64,000 nucleotides of DNA. Source: Gordonia amicalis NBRC 100051 = JCM 11271 (GTDB lineage Bacteria > Actinomycetota > Actinomycetes > Mycobacteriales > Mycobacteriaceae). The stretch is taken from positions 62,001 through 126,000 of the forward strand of contig NZ_BANS01000013.1 in the NCBI RefSeq assembly GCF_000332995.1, written 5' to 3'. The position numbers and the translations under genes were made by a program. Positions 38,565 through 46,207 of this stretch are shown here, piece by piece (position 1 is the first letter of the stretch; every line of letters starts with the position of its first letter). The notes under the pieces were generated by a model. That model searched no databases, was not told the DNA's origin, and saw only the letters and a program-made list of their open reading frames with translations.

Positions 38565-39390
38565 CGGCCCGAGTTCGGTCGCGCACCGCGGCAACGACCC
38601 GGGTCGTTTCGTGCCCTCGAGCGAGCGCCGAATCCCCGGTGGTCCGGACGCAGGTGAGCAGAAGTGCCAGGGCCAACAGGATCTCGGCGATGTCACCCCA
38701 GTAGTACATGAGGGTGCCACCGGCCCGAAGTTCATCGGGCGGTGCATCGACCGCGACGAACAATCCGGCGTACAGCAACTGGGCGATGACCGCGTGGCCG
38801 AGGATGGCGAGGCCGAGGACCGCCAGACGCATGCGGACCGACGGACGGTCAGGTCCGGGGTCCGGACCGGCGATCATCCACGCGAACAGATAGCCGCCCA
38901 CGAAGAAGTGGGCGTGAACGACCATGTGGAGGGCTCCGTGGCGTTCGGTGAGCGTGAACAGCGGGGTGAAGTAGAGTGCCGCGAGGCCGCCCACCGTCGC
39001 GATCAAGAGTACCGCGGGATGAGTGGTGATCCGCGCGGGTCGCGAACGCAACAGGTGCACAAGCGGTTTGGCCACCGAGGCCGGAGTGGTCCGCAGTGCC
39101 AGAGTCATCGGTGCGCCGAGAACGAGGGCCAGTGGTGCAAACATGCCCAGCAGCAGGTGGCCGAGCATGTGATCCTGGAACGAGTCGGATGTGCTCGGAC
39201 GCAGTGCCATACCCAGGATGATCAGTCCGACGATGAAACTCGCGGTGCGCCAGTGGTTCCATCCGCGCGGCTGTCGATGACATCTCTGGGCGGCGATGAG
39301 GTAGACGATCGCCGGCAGAGCTAGTGCACCGATCGCCAGCAGCATATCGGCGGAGATGACACCGGAACCCGCTTGATGGGCAGTGTTCAC
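38467..39390 (-). CDS. CtaG-type cytochrome c oxidase assembly / copper-related membrane protein
   Basis: 307 residues from GTG 39390 with about seven membrane helices. The motifs FQDHMLGHLLLGMFAPLALVLGAPMTLAL, LHMVVHAHFFVGGYLFAW and GTLMYYWGDIAEILLA (in outline) are those of the caa3/CtaG family with conserved histidines that probably bind copper. The last ~50 residues are arginine-rich and overlap the convergent GyrI-like gene, so the natural stop may have shifted. It overlaps the DUF2243 gene by 4 bases, forming a two-gene unit. Confidence 0.85.
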   Translation of the reverse strand: MNTAHQAGSGVISADMLLAIGALALPAIVYLIAAQRCHRQPRGWNHWRTASFIVGLIILGMALRPSTSDSFQDHMLGHLLLGMFAPLALVLGAPMTLALRTTPASVAKPLVHLLRSRPARITTHPAVLLIATVGGLAALYFTPLFTLTERHGALHMVVHAHFFVGGYLFAWMIAGPDPGPDRPSVRMRLAVLGLAILGHAVIAQLLYAGLFVAVDAPPDELRAGGTLMYYWGDIAEILLALALLLTCVRTTGDSALARGHETTRVVAAVRDRTRAVSDCRRSATPVRQVERAGRSRFANPPDRWRDR

Positions 39391-39941
39391 GACGTCGGGT
39401 TGCGCTGCTCTGCCCGCGGCGGCGCCGTGAGCGGTGTTGCGGTCCGCTGGAGAGCCCATCCGATGAGTACGAGGACTGCGCCGAAGATCAGAAAGCCGAT
39501 GTCCCAGAGGGTTTGGTTGTCACCGCTCCGGACATGGTGGATTCCCAGGATGTGGTGATCGATGATGCCCTCGACGAGGTTGAACAGTCCCCATCCGACC
39601 AGAACCCAGCCCCACAGTGATCGTGAAGTCCACAACCGCTGTCGTGCACGGGTGACACGCGAATACAGCAGTGCCAAGCCGATCAGCACGGCCAGCCAGG
39701 TGACAGTGTGGAACAGTCCGTCCCAGAGCGTGTTGATCTCCAGTCCGTGGACCGTGTCGGCAGGGTAGTAGGCGACGCCGACGCGGTCGTCGTCGGTGCT
39801 CGTCAGCATGTGATGCCACTGCAGTATCTGATGGAGCAGGATGCCGTCGACGAATCCACCGAGACCGATGCCGAGGACGACTCCCGGCAGAGCGAGCGAG
39901 GTTGTCGTGTCTTTACTCTTCACTGGTGAGTTGCTGCGCAC
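39387..39941 (-). CDS. DUF2243 membrane protein
   Basis: 184 residues from GTG 39941. About four membrane helices: LPGVVLGIGLGGFVDGILLHQILQWHHML, FHTVTWLAVLIGLALLYSR, and GWGLFNLVEGIIDHHILGIHHVR, with the HQILQWHH and DHHILGIHH histidine clusters that define DUF2243. It is the first gene of an operon with the CtaG-like gene, a pairing often seen and suggestive of copper or terminal-oxidase assembly. An inverted repeat CCGACGT-N7-ACGTCGG (39946-39966) just upstream may be an operator. Confidence 0.88.
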   Translation of the reverse strand: MRSNSPVKSKDTTTSLALPGVVLGIGLGGFVDGILLHQILQWHHMLTSTDDDRVGVAYYPADTVHGLEINTLWDGLFHTVTWLAVLIGLALLYSRVTRARQRLWTSRSLWGWVLVGWGLFNLVEGIIDHHILGIHHVRSGDNQTLWDIGFLIFGAVLVLIGWALQRTATPLTAPPRAEQRNPTS

Positions 39942-39945
39942 CCGA

Positions 39946-39966
39946 CCGACGTACCCGGGACGTCGG
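39946..39966. promoter_or_regulatory. Inverted repeat upstream of DUF2243-ctaG
   Basis: CCGACGT and ACGTCGG, separated by ACCCGGG, form a perfect 7-bp dyad centred 15 bases before the GTG of the DUF2243 gene. Spacing and position fit a repressor operator, though a leader hairpin is equally possible. Confidence 0.35.
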
Positions 39967-40037
39967 GGAGTCCAAACATCGGGCGCGTACTCACTACGCG
40001 CTCCAGGAGAGGACCTCGGCGCCTCGATGCGCGAGCA

Positions 40038-40640
40038 TCATCGTTGGAGCTTTTGTGTTACCCGAAGGAAGAGTCGGCTCACGGAAGCGTTGACGACGCT
40101 CAGACTCTCGGTGCCCACGACACGCAGCTCGCGCGGTCCGAGGGTGCTTGACGTCGGCACCTTGGATCGCCAGGTGTCGAGGGCGACGAGGTGATCTTGG
40201 AAGTTCTCCCCGACGGCCGGTACGTCTGCGACTGACCCACAGGGGCCGACGCCGGAACGTAGGAGAATGGCTGGTGTGCCGATCGCCCCGGCGCAAAGTA
40301 CGACCGCCTGACCTGCCACGATCCGCGCACCAGGACACCGCGATCGGTCCACCGGTTCAGTCCTCGACGGCCCGAGAGTGGGGGAGATGCGTCCCGGGAC
40401 GAAAGTGTCGGTGAATCCGTTCTTGCTGGAGTCTGGAGTGCACGGATACAACCAGTTCGCCTGGCGATAGATGGATGCCCTGCCGATGGCCATCGCCACG
40501 TCGGGGCGACGGTCCGTGCCGCCGGCTTCAAGCACGACGACCGAGGCGCACGATGCTGCCAATCGCGAGGCGACGATCGAACCGGCGGAGCCGGCGCCGA
40601 CCACGACATAGTCGGCGCTGTCTGCTGGGCGTGTGCGCAT
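40038..40640 (-). pseudogene. Collapsed GMC-family oxidoreductase
   Basis: From ATG 40640 it begins as a normal GMC enzyme: YVVVGAGSAGSIVASRLA (FAD dinucleotide motif), VVVLEAGG, and NWLYPCTPD. After ~85 residues it jumps to RIVAGQAVVLCAGAIGTPAILLRSGVGP, which in intact enzymes lies ~170 residues later, then GENFQDH, and then degenerates without the C-terminal substrate domain and catalytic His. About 200 residues of a ~510-residue protein remain, so it cannot be active. Choline or alcohol dehydrogenase was the probable ancestor. Confidence 0.78.
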
Positions 40641-40879
40641 GACGGAGCCTTCGGTCTGGGCGGTGGTAGCGAATCGTACTCGTGCAGAGTGGTTTTGGCC
40701 AGGAACGTTGTTTAACCGGACTGTCGGCTGAGTGGTGCAGAGGCGTGCGTCGAGAGCATGTCGTCGATGAACCACCGGGGTCGGCCGACCGGAGTGGACG
40801 TCCATCGCCATGACCTCGCTTGCGGCACTGCCGGCGATGGGTGACGAATCCGCGGAATGGGTGGCGCTCCTGTTAGTTA

Positions 40880-40897
40880 GCCGAAATGCGTTTCGGC
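40880..40897 (-). terminator. Hairpin after the TnsA-like gene pair
   Basis: GCCGAAA-TGCG-TTTCGGC is a perfect 7-bp stem, 26 bases beyond the stop (40923) of the small gene that follows the TnsA-like gene on the minus strand. It is a plausible terminator for that pair. The rest of 40641-40922 shows nothing else. Confidence 0.5.
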
Positions 40898-40922
40898 GCT
40901 CAGTACTTCGTCGTCATGGCGT

Positions 40923-41198
40923 CTATTCGGTACTGGTTGCGACATCGTTCCGGTAGATAGCGAGGGCGTGTCGCTGGGCTTCGTCGACGTCGGGGTCGGT
41001 CGCTGCACGCAGGAAGGTGGGGTGGGTAAGCTGGCGCGCGATCTTGACTTGTTCGGGATACGTCAACGCCCAAAGGTCGTCGATGCCCGTCCGCTCCCGT
41101 CGGTGGGCGATTTCGTCGTGGCCAATGATCGCGGGGCTGGCGCAATCCCGGCCGATGAGCATGGGCAGCAGACAGTCGAATAGCCGCACCGACCTCAT
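40923..41198 (-). CDS. Small hypothetical partner of the TnsA-like gene
   Basis: 91 residues from ATG 41198, overlapping the stop of the TnsA-like gene by ATGA. It reads MRSVRLFDCLLPMLIGRD, then ASPAIIGHDEIAHRRERTG, IDDLWALTYPEQVKIARQ and ends with YRNDVATSTE. Helical, soluble, no known domain. The tight overlap implies joint translation with the endonuclease-like protein; it could be an accessory subunit or the head of a truncated transposition gene. Confidence 0.5.
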   Translation of the reverse strand: MRSVRLFDCLLPMLIGRDCASPAIIGHDEIAHRRERTGIDDLWALTYPEQVKIARQLTHPTFLRAATDPDVDEAQRHALAIYRNDVATSTE

Positions 41199-41746
41199 GA
41201 CCAGATCTCGCTGTTCATCGACAGCGGGATGCCCAGATCGGCGGACAACTGCTGTCGCCACAACAGATGAAGAACGTTCGCCGTGAGGATGTTCAGCGGT
41301 CGGCCCGTCGAAGTGCTGGCGCGACGCAGGCCCGTCTGCAGTGCCGCCGGCTTGGCGAAGCACGTCCGGATCGCTACGGCGGTGTCATTGTCGGGGGCAT
41401 GACGGTCTTGGCGATACCCGGCAAGCCAACGCAGGTTCTGCGATCGTTCACCAGGCAGACCAGTGAATATCTCATACTGCCAGCCGATTTCGTTGCAAGC
41501 CGCGCGCGTCATCGCGAACTGCGCTGCACCCTTCTCGACACGGTCTGGATGGCGGACATCTATGAGCCGGCCGTCCCCGTTGCTCAACCGGACGAAGAAG
41601 TCGGGGACATGATCACGCTGACCCTTGGTGTTGTGGGGCCACAGCAGCGCCAGCGGCTGCGCGGCAATTGCGACGACTCGAACATCCACGTCAGCCGCCA
41701 GTAGATAGTCACGCTCCAACCGACATCGAAATATGTTGCGGCGCAA
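41195..41746 (-). pseudogene. TnsA-like transposon endonuclease, 5'-truncated
   Basis: About 183 residues are readable from a TTG at 41746. The TnsA-type nuclease core is recognisable: RCRLERDYLLAADVDVRVVAI, then HVPDFFVRLSNGDGRLIDVRH, NEIGWQYEIFTGLP, and the typical end VLHLLWRQQLSADLGIPLS. The ~40 residues that precede the RLERDYLL helix in relatives are missing and are replaced by an AT-rich stretch, and no good start exists. In the catalytic DVK motif the lysine is Arg (IDVRH). In intact elements TnsA makes the 5'-strand cuts for a Tn7/Tn552-like transposase. No tnsB or tnsC is present here. Confidence 0.55.
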
Positions 41747-41837
41747 CAGATTTAGCGCCGAAGTGTCATAATAGATCTTATCGGCTATATATCAGGCTAG
41801 CCACAAGCCAGATTAACGGCTATATTACGAAGTAATC
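41747..41837. other. AT-rich junction sequence
   Basis: 91 bases of strikingly low GC between the TnsA-like remnant and the recombinase remnant. It contains a repeated GGCTATAT (41783-41790 and 41820-41827), a GTTGC-GGC-GCAAC dyad at its edge (41735-41747), and TTAC-GAA-GTAA just before 41838. This is unlike any flanking DNA and probably marks foreign or element-end sequence. Confidence 0.5.
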
Positions 41838-42305
41838 TTGCTGCGACCCGCCGAGGTCCGCGCCGCCGACCCAGCCGCAGCCGCTGCCCGGATCGACTTG
41901 ACCGTTGTGCCGGTCGAGCACGGTCTGTGCCGCTACGGACCAGTCGTCGGCGGTGCCCAATGCCCGTTGCAGAAGAACTGCACCGATAGCCCCCACGGAC
42001 CGTGCGAATACTTCGTGCTCACCGGCGCGGATCTGGCCTACTGGGAACGCAAACGCGACCGCGACTATCACTTCGCCGAACAAGCCCCCACCGACGAGAC
42101 ACGCGACTACATCCTCAGCCGCTGGCACCCCTGGGAACCCGTGCTCACCGGGCTCCGGGAAGCACTCAACGAACTCGGCCTGCTCACCGAAGCCGAAGAA
42201 CTGGACCTACGGACACCCGTACACGACTACTTCGATCCACTGTTCTCCACCGGGTTCCCCGTGACAGAACTGAATCATCCGCCGCCAGAGCGTCAAAAGG
42301 CATGA
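41838..42305 (+). pseudogene. C-terminal remnant of a transposon-type site-specific recombinase
   Basis: 155 residues beginning without a proper start. The cysteine cluster VEHGLCRYG, CPLQKNCTDSPHGPCEYF followed by LTGADLAYWERKRDRDYHF, PWEPVLTGLREAL and DPLFSTGFPVTEL resembles the zinc-binding C-terminus of Tn554 TnpB-like integrases found in recombinase-trio elements. The catalytic tyrosine-recombinase domain is absent. The final RQKA and stop come from the 135-bp repeat that begins at 42289, so this end is also artificial. Family assignment is moderate. Confidence 0.5.
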
Positions 42306-42423
42306 CGGACACCACGACATCGCTCGGATCGTCGAATCCGGTGCATCCATTGGTTCTCCCCGTGACCATCGGCGCGCAATTCGTGCTCCCGCTATCGCTG
42401 GCAGGCACCGCAGTGGCACTGCC
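42289..42423. repeat. 135-bp perfect direct repeat, copy 1
   Basis: Identical base for base to 44086-44220. It starts with AGCGTCAAAAGGCATG and covers the 3' base-pairs of a -10 box plus the first 40 codons of an MFS gene. Copy 1 is fused on its left to a recombinase remnant and on its right (42424) to the middle of a minus-strand merR gene, so here it is a promoterless scrap. Confidence 0.95.
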
Positions 42424-42490
42424 AGTCGATGTCGGTTTGGGTGTAGCGGCGGCGGCCGGAGCTGGTGCGGGCTACGGTGCTGACGAGTAG
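42302..42490 (+). pseudogene. 5' fragment of an MFS transporter gene (duplicate)
   Basis: MTDTTTSLGSSNPVHPLVL and IGAQFVLPLSLAGTAVALP are identical to the start of the MFS gene at 44099. At 42424 the homology ends and the frame runs 22 codons antisense through merR before stopping. It encodes only one membrane helix and lacks its own promoter, because the repeat begins inside the -10 box. Confidence 0.9.
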
Positions 42491-42574
42491 ATTTTCGTGT
42501 TCGTAGAACCGCAGGGTGTGGATGCTGAGTCCGGTGAGATCCGCGGCTTGGCCGATCGTAAATGTTTGTGTCAT
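42392..42574 (-). pseudogene. MerR-family regulator truncated after its DNA-binding helix
   Basis: From ATG 42574: MTQTFTIGQAADLTGLSIHT, LRFYEHENLLVSTVARTSSGRRRYTQTDIDW (in outline), a typical MerR winged helix. At 42424 the gene is cut by the junction with repeat copy 1 and ends after ten unrelated codons. The dimerisation coiled coil and effector domain are lost. It is divergent from the SDR at 42632 and faces the MerR-type promoter between them. Confidence 0.88.
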
Positions 42575-42594
42575 AACAGGATTCATCCGTGGGG

Positions 42595-42625
42595 TTGACC
42601 TAGAGTGCACTCTAGATTCTAGCGT
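42595..42625 (+). promoter_or_regulatory. MerR-type promoter of the SDR gene, 19-bp spacer with 16-bp palindrome
   Basis: TTGACC (42595-42600), a 19-base spacer, and TAGCGT (42620-42625). The perfect palindrome CTAGAGTGCACTCTAG (42600-42615) lies in the spacer, exactly where MerR activators bind to untwist overlong promoters. The -10 box ends six bases before the SDR ATG, predicting a leaderless transcript. The divergent merR gene is truncated, so control may now be lost or supplied by the second MerR. Confidence 0.8.
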
Positions 42626-42631
42626 GGTGTC

Positions 42632-43594
42632 ATGAGTGAAACGACCGCACAACAGCAGCATTCCATCGCTTCGGGATTTGGGCACGGGACGACGAGTAAG
42701 GACGTCATGGCCGGTGTGGATCTCACCGGCTCGGTGGCTGTCGTGACGGGCGGCTACTCGGGCCTAGGCCTGGAGACCACCGGTCACCTGGTCCGGGCTG
42801 GCGCTCACGTCGTTGTCCCGGCGCGGCGCCTCGATGCCGCCGCCAGCGCTGTCGTCCCGTTCGGAGATGCGGTGACGGTGGTGGAAGCCGATCTTAGCGA
42901 CCTGGACTCGGTGTCGGGGTGTGCGCAGCGCATTGGTGACTTGTGGCCGCAGATCGACTTGTTCATCGGCGCCGCGGGCATCATGGCCACGCCACTGTGG
43001 CGGGTGGGGCCGGGTTGGGAGAGTCAGTTCGCGGTCAACCATTTGGGCCACTTCGCGTTTGTCGCAGGGTTGTGGCCGAGCTTGGTGCGCGGTGCTGCCC
43101 GTGTGGTCGCGTACTCGTCAGCCGGACACCACATTTCAGGCATGCGCTGGGACGATACGCAGTTCATGACCGGATACGACAAGTGGGCGGCCTACGGGCA
43201 GTCGAAGACCGCGAACATTCTGTTCGCCCTGCATCTCGATGAACTGGGGGCGGCGGCGGGCGTGCGCGCGTTCTCACTACACCCGGGATCCATCCTCACC
43301 CCGCTGCAACGCCATCTCGAGTCGGCCGAGATGGTCGACCGCGGTTGGATCGACGAGCAGGGCACCGTCGCCGACCCGACCTTCAAGTCCGTGTCTCAGG
43401 GCGCCGCGACCGGACTGTGGGCGGCGACGAGCCCGCAGTTAGCCGGCCTCGGGGGCTTGTACCTGGAAGACTGCGACGTTGCCGGACCTGCCGCCGATGA
43501 TGGGACCGGAGTGAAGGCCTACGCCGTGGACCGCCAGGAAGCGGCATCCCTGTGGGATCTTAGTGTGACCCTCACTGGCCGTGACCTGGGGTAA
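42632..43594 (+). CDS. Short-chain dehydrogenase (retinol-dehydrogenase-like)
   Basis: 320 residues from ATG 42632. After a ~28-residue leader come VTGGYSGLGLETTGHLVRAG (cofactor motif), AAGIM, VVAYSSAGHH, and the catalytic YGQSKTANILFALHLDEL, then FSLHPGSILTPLQRHL. This is the extended SDR group of light-dependent protochlorophyllide/retinol-dehydrogenase-like enzymes; the substrate is unknown. It lies inside the segment bounded by the 135-bp repeats, under a MerR-type promoter, and seems intact. Confidence 0.88.
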   Translation: MSETTAQQQHSIASGFGHGTTSKDVMAGVDLTGSVAVVTGGYSGLGLETTGHLVRAGAHVVVPARRLDAAASAVVPFGDAVTVVEADLSDLDSVSGCAQRIGDLWPQIDLFIGAAGIMATPLWRVGPGWESQFAVNHLGHFAFVAGLWPSLVRGAARVVAYSSAGHHISGMRWDDTQFMTGYDKWAAYGQSKTANILFALHLDELGAAAGVRAFSLHPGSILTPLQRHLESAEMVDRGWIDEQGTVADPTFKSVSQGAATGLWAATSPQLAGLGGLYLEDCDVAGPAADDGTGVKAYAVDRQEAASLWDLSVTLTGRDLG

Positions 43595-43615
43595 TCGGCT
43601 GAGGTGTCGACGCCG

Positions 43616-44026
43616 TCATTCAATCACGGCATGGACGGGTTCGGCCCACGGTGCATCGGTTGCCCCCGATTCCAGATGATCTTCATAAAGCCCAATTTTG
43701 TGATCAATCAACGACAACGCGCCGTCGATCGTGTTGCGCCGATCCTGCAGCCGGGTCCGATGAGCCTGCAGAATCGCGACGCGCTCGCGCTCGGTCCCGC
43801 TTCCAGCCTTGACCAATTCGACGTAGCGGCGGATGTCGGCGAGCGGCATGTCCGAGTCGCGCAGCCGTACGCAGTTGCGTAGCCAGTCGACGTCGACGGG
43901 ATCATAGAGTCTGCGGCCTGCCGCGTCGCGGCGAACAGGACTGAGCAGCAGACCTTCCCGTTCGTACTTTCGCAGGACATGAACGCTTAAACCCGTGCGT
44001 GCGGCCACTTCTCCGATACTCAGCAT
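43616..44026 (-). CDS. MerR-family transcriptional regulator
   Basis: 136 residues from ATG 44026: MLSIGEVAARTGLSVHVLRKYE, then DVDWLRNCVRLRDSDMPLADIRRY and a C-terminal coiled coil (ILQAHRTRLQDRRNTIDGALSLIDHKIGLYE in outline). No metal-binding cysteines, so it probably senses an organic ligand, as in the multidrug or aldehyde-responsive members. It is divergent from the MFS gene with a MerR-type promoter between them, and convergent with the SDR gene. Confidence 0.92.
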   Translation of the reverse strand: MLSIGEVAARTGLSVHVLRKYEREGLLLSPVRRDAAGRRLYDPVDVDWLRNCVRLRDSDMPLADIRRYVELVKAGSGTERERVAILQAHRTRLQDRRNTIDGALSLIDHKIGLYEDHLESGATDAPWAEPVHAVIE

Positions 44027-44059
44027 CGTTAATCCCCCTCTGATGTGATCTTTCCTACG

Positions 44060-44090
44060 TTGACCTAGATGCGCGTCTAATTCCTAGCGT
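44060..44090 (+). promoter_or_regulatory. MerR-type promoter of the MFS gene, 19-bp spacer
   Basis: TTGACC (44060-44065), 19 bases, TAGCGT (44085-44090), with the imperfect dyad CTAGA-TGCGCG-TCTAA in the spacer. Boxes are identical to those before the SDR at 42632 and the spacer is related, so one MerR type probably reads both. The 135-bp repeat begins one base inside this -10 box. Confidence 0.75.
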
Positions 44091-44220
44091 CAAAAGGCAT
44101 GACGGACACCACGACATCGCTCGGATCGTCGAATCCGGTGCATCCATTGGTTCTCCCCGTGACCATCGGCGCGCAATTCGTGCTCCCGCTATCGCTGGCA
44201 GGCACCGCAGTGGCACTGCC
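44086..44220. repeat. 135-bp perfect direct repeat, copy 2
   Basis: Identical to 42289-42423, offset 1797 bases. This is the native copy: it continues without a break into the MFS gene and has the complete promoter on its left. The bases immediately outside the repeat differ on both sides (G/T at the left, A/C at the right). Confidence 0.95.
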
Positions 44221-45212
44221 CTCGATTGCACGTGATCTTGGGTCAGATCCGACCCAGTTACAACTCGTGATCAACGGCTTCAACATCTGTTTTGCTGCCT
44301 TCACCATTGTGTGGGGTCGGCTGGCAGACCGCATCGGCTACCGGCGATCGTTCCAGGCCGGCATCCTGACCACCCTCGTAGGCTCGGTGGGCAGCGCCCT
44401 GGCCCCGACACTGCTGCTGCTTGATCTGGCCCGCATCGTGGCCGGAATCGGTGCGGCGGCCGTGCTGACCTTGGCCGCCACGATCATCTCCGACACCTTC
44501 GACGGCCCGCAACGGGCCCGCGCGTTCACCGCCTTCGGCACCGTGTCGGGGTTCGGACTGGCCGCGGGCCCGGCGATCGCCGGGGCGACCGTGTCGCTGC
44601 TGGGCTGGCGTGCGGTGTTCGCCCTACACGCGGTGCTGCTGCTGCTGGCTCTGATGGGTAGCCGGGCCCTGCCCCCGGGTGTACACGACCGATCCGGCAC
44701 CGGGCATCCTCCCCTGCTGGACCCGGTGGTGTTCCGCAATGCCGCGTTCCTGCGGATGGCGCTGGTGCCGGTGGCCGGGGCAATTGGCTTCGTGGCGATC
44801 CTGACCTATCTGCCCAGCGGCTTGCAGGCTATTCACGGCTGGTCCGACGGTGAGGCGGGGGCATTCATGATGCTGATGACGGTGCCGGTCTTCATCGCGC
44901 CATTGGTGTCGCACCGTCTGCTGAGTACGGGGTTGTCCTCCGCACGGGTGCTCGCGCTGGTGGCGTTGGCGTGCTTGACACTGGGGCCGCTGGGGCTGTT
45001 GGCGATCCGGCAGGACGTGTCACCGATCGCAGCAGCGGCACGCCGCGGCGTTCACGACCAGCCAAAGCGTGACGCTGATGGTTGTCAGTGTCCTGTGCGC
45101 GCTGGTGTTGGCGGTCTACCTGCTGTTGAGCCGAGCAGTGAAGGAGCCTGCGACCGCGACCGACAACGCCCAGGATGCGGTCCCAGCCGCGGCGCTGGCC
45201 GGTGAAGCATGA
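44099..45212 (+). pseudogene. MFS drug-exporter gene with internal deletion and frameshift
   Basis: MTDTTTSLGSSNPVHPLVL then a normal DHA-type start with motif A-like WGRLADRIGYRRSF and the helix-5 motif GFGLAAGPAIAG. The frame is normal to about LLAIRQDVSPIA (45030). From ~45046 a different frame carries AAFTTSQSVTLMVVSVLCALVLAVYLLLSR and ends at 45212, i.e. the last helix and tail. Several helices are missing between the two parts, so the transporter is dead in this copy. Confidence 0.8.
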
Positions 45213-45479
45213 GCACCGACAGCCTGCGGGCGTTCCTCGACAGTCCCACTGCCGATCAGCTCATCTCCCGGTTGAACAAGGATCGTCATCCAACTCCTCG
45301 TCATCCGCACCTACAGCTTCATGCAGGCCGCCTGCGTCGGTATAGGTGTTGCCTTGATCGCACTGGGAGGCGCGATCCGATCTCGGGTCAGCGTGGACGC
45401 GCCTGCCCGGGGGGCCGAGGTTGGACCCGTACGAGGTCCACTCCCTCACACGAATGATCCGACGCAACAGGATGATTGA
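45209..45479 (+). pseudogene. Fragments of a second membrane-protein gene
   Basis: ATG 45209 overlaps the MFS end and reads MSTDSLRAFLDSPTADQLIS, but from 45282 the plausible frame switches to IVIQLLVIRTYSFMQAACVG and IGVALIALGGAIRSRVSV, one hydrophobic helix and a polar tail ending at 45479, like the C-terminus of an MFS or similar transporter. The two pieces do not join in frame. Another product of the rearrangements in this region. Confidence 0.5.
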
Positions 45480-45963
45480 TGAGAATCCGATGTCAGTACA
45501 GGACCCCGGCGACAAGCCATTCGTGACTCACCGAACCGAGACAACGGTGATCGAACTCGAGAACGCCGACGACTCGACCGCCCCAGACGGCGAGCTGTTG
45601 AGATTCACCGCACGCGTGGAGGACGCCGACGGCAAGCCGACCGGCGAGAGCACCTGCAGCTCGACGTTTCAGCGACCACGGTCGATTCCGGACGACCTGA
45701 CACCGCAGGAGCGGTGGAGTCCGACGATGAGGTCCGCTCTGAACTCTTTGGTGCACGTACTGGAAAACGACGGATGGGACGCCACCCGCGTGACAGGTGA
45801 CCGGCCATGGCAGCTGTACTTCGTCCGAACCGCTGTCTGCCCCGCCTCGACGATCGACCGTGCAGACGCGACACGACCGCTGAGGCGCGTTGCCGACCAT
45901 TGCCGCCCCCTGTGGAGCCGACTTCGATTCGGCCTGTCCCGGGGTCACGACATTCGACCCTGA
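45472..45963 (+). CDS. Hypothetical protein at the edge of the rearranged region
   Basis: 163 residues from ATG 45472, overlapping the previous fragment's stop, or from ATG 45490 (MSVQDPGDKPFV). The first ~120 residues look natural (TVIELENADDSTAPDGELLRF, GDRPWQLYFVR), a pattern seen in small actinobacterial proteins that normally end soon after the W-x-L-x-FVR strand. The last ~45 residues are arginine- and cysteine-rich, probably read-through into unrelated sequence. No function assigned. Confidence 0.45.
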   Translation: MIDENPMSVQDPGDKPFVTHRTETTVIELENADDSTAPDGELLRFTARVEDADGKPTGESTCSSTFQRPRSIPDDLTPQERWSPTMRSALNSLVHVLENDGWDATRVTGDRPWQLYFVRTAVCPASTIDRADATRPLRRVADHCRPLWSRLRFGLSRGHDIRP

Positions 45964-46110
45964 TCCTCAGGGCAACACCACCAATCCGCCGTCGGCTGAT
46001 CCGATCACTTCCGGATTTCGGCACGGGGTCAGCGCTGATAGCCGAGTCGGCCCAAGGTGAAATAGTACGAACCACCCGAAAGCGGCATAAGATTCGATCT
46101 CCGACGTTGG

Positions 46111-46137
46111 CCACACGAGTGTGGGCCATTGGACACT
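46111..46137. promoter_or_regulatory. Overlapping palindromes upstream of the dehydrogenase operon
   Basis: CCACAC-GA-GTGTGG (46111-46124) and AGTGT-N10-ACACT (46118-46137) overlap about 70-95 bases before the operon's first ATG. Both are plausible dimeric-regulator sites; the second has CRP/FNR-like spacing. The remaining bases of 45964-46207 contain no gene. Confidence 0.4.
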
Positions 46138-46207
46138 AGAGGCGGGTGGATTCGTGGAGTCGAATGGTGATGAGGGCCTTCTCCACACCCGACGAAAGCC
46201 GCGAATC

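Noticed and set aside
42289..44220. Composite transposon bounded by the 135-bp direct repeats
   Set aside because: The repeats are MFS coding sequence without terminal inverted repeats or a transposase, so they are a duplication product rather than insertion-sequence ends.
46129..46148. DosR box upstream of the dehydrogenase operon
   Set aside because: Only about 12 of 20 positions match and the second half-site is absent; not better than chance in this GC-rich DNA.
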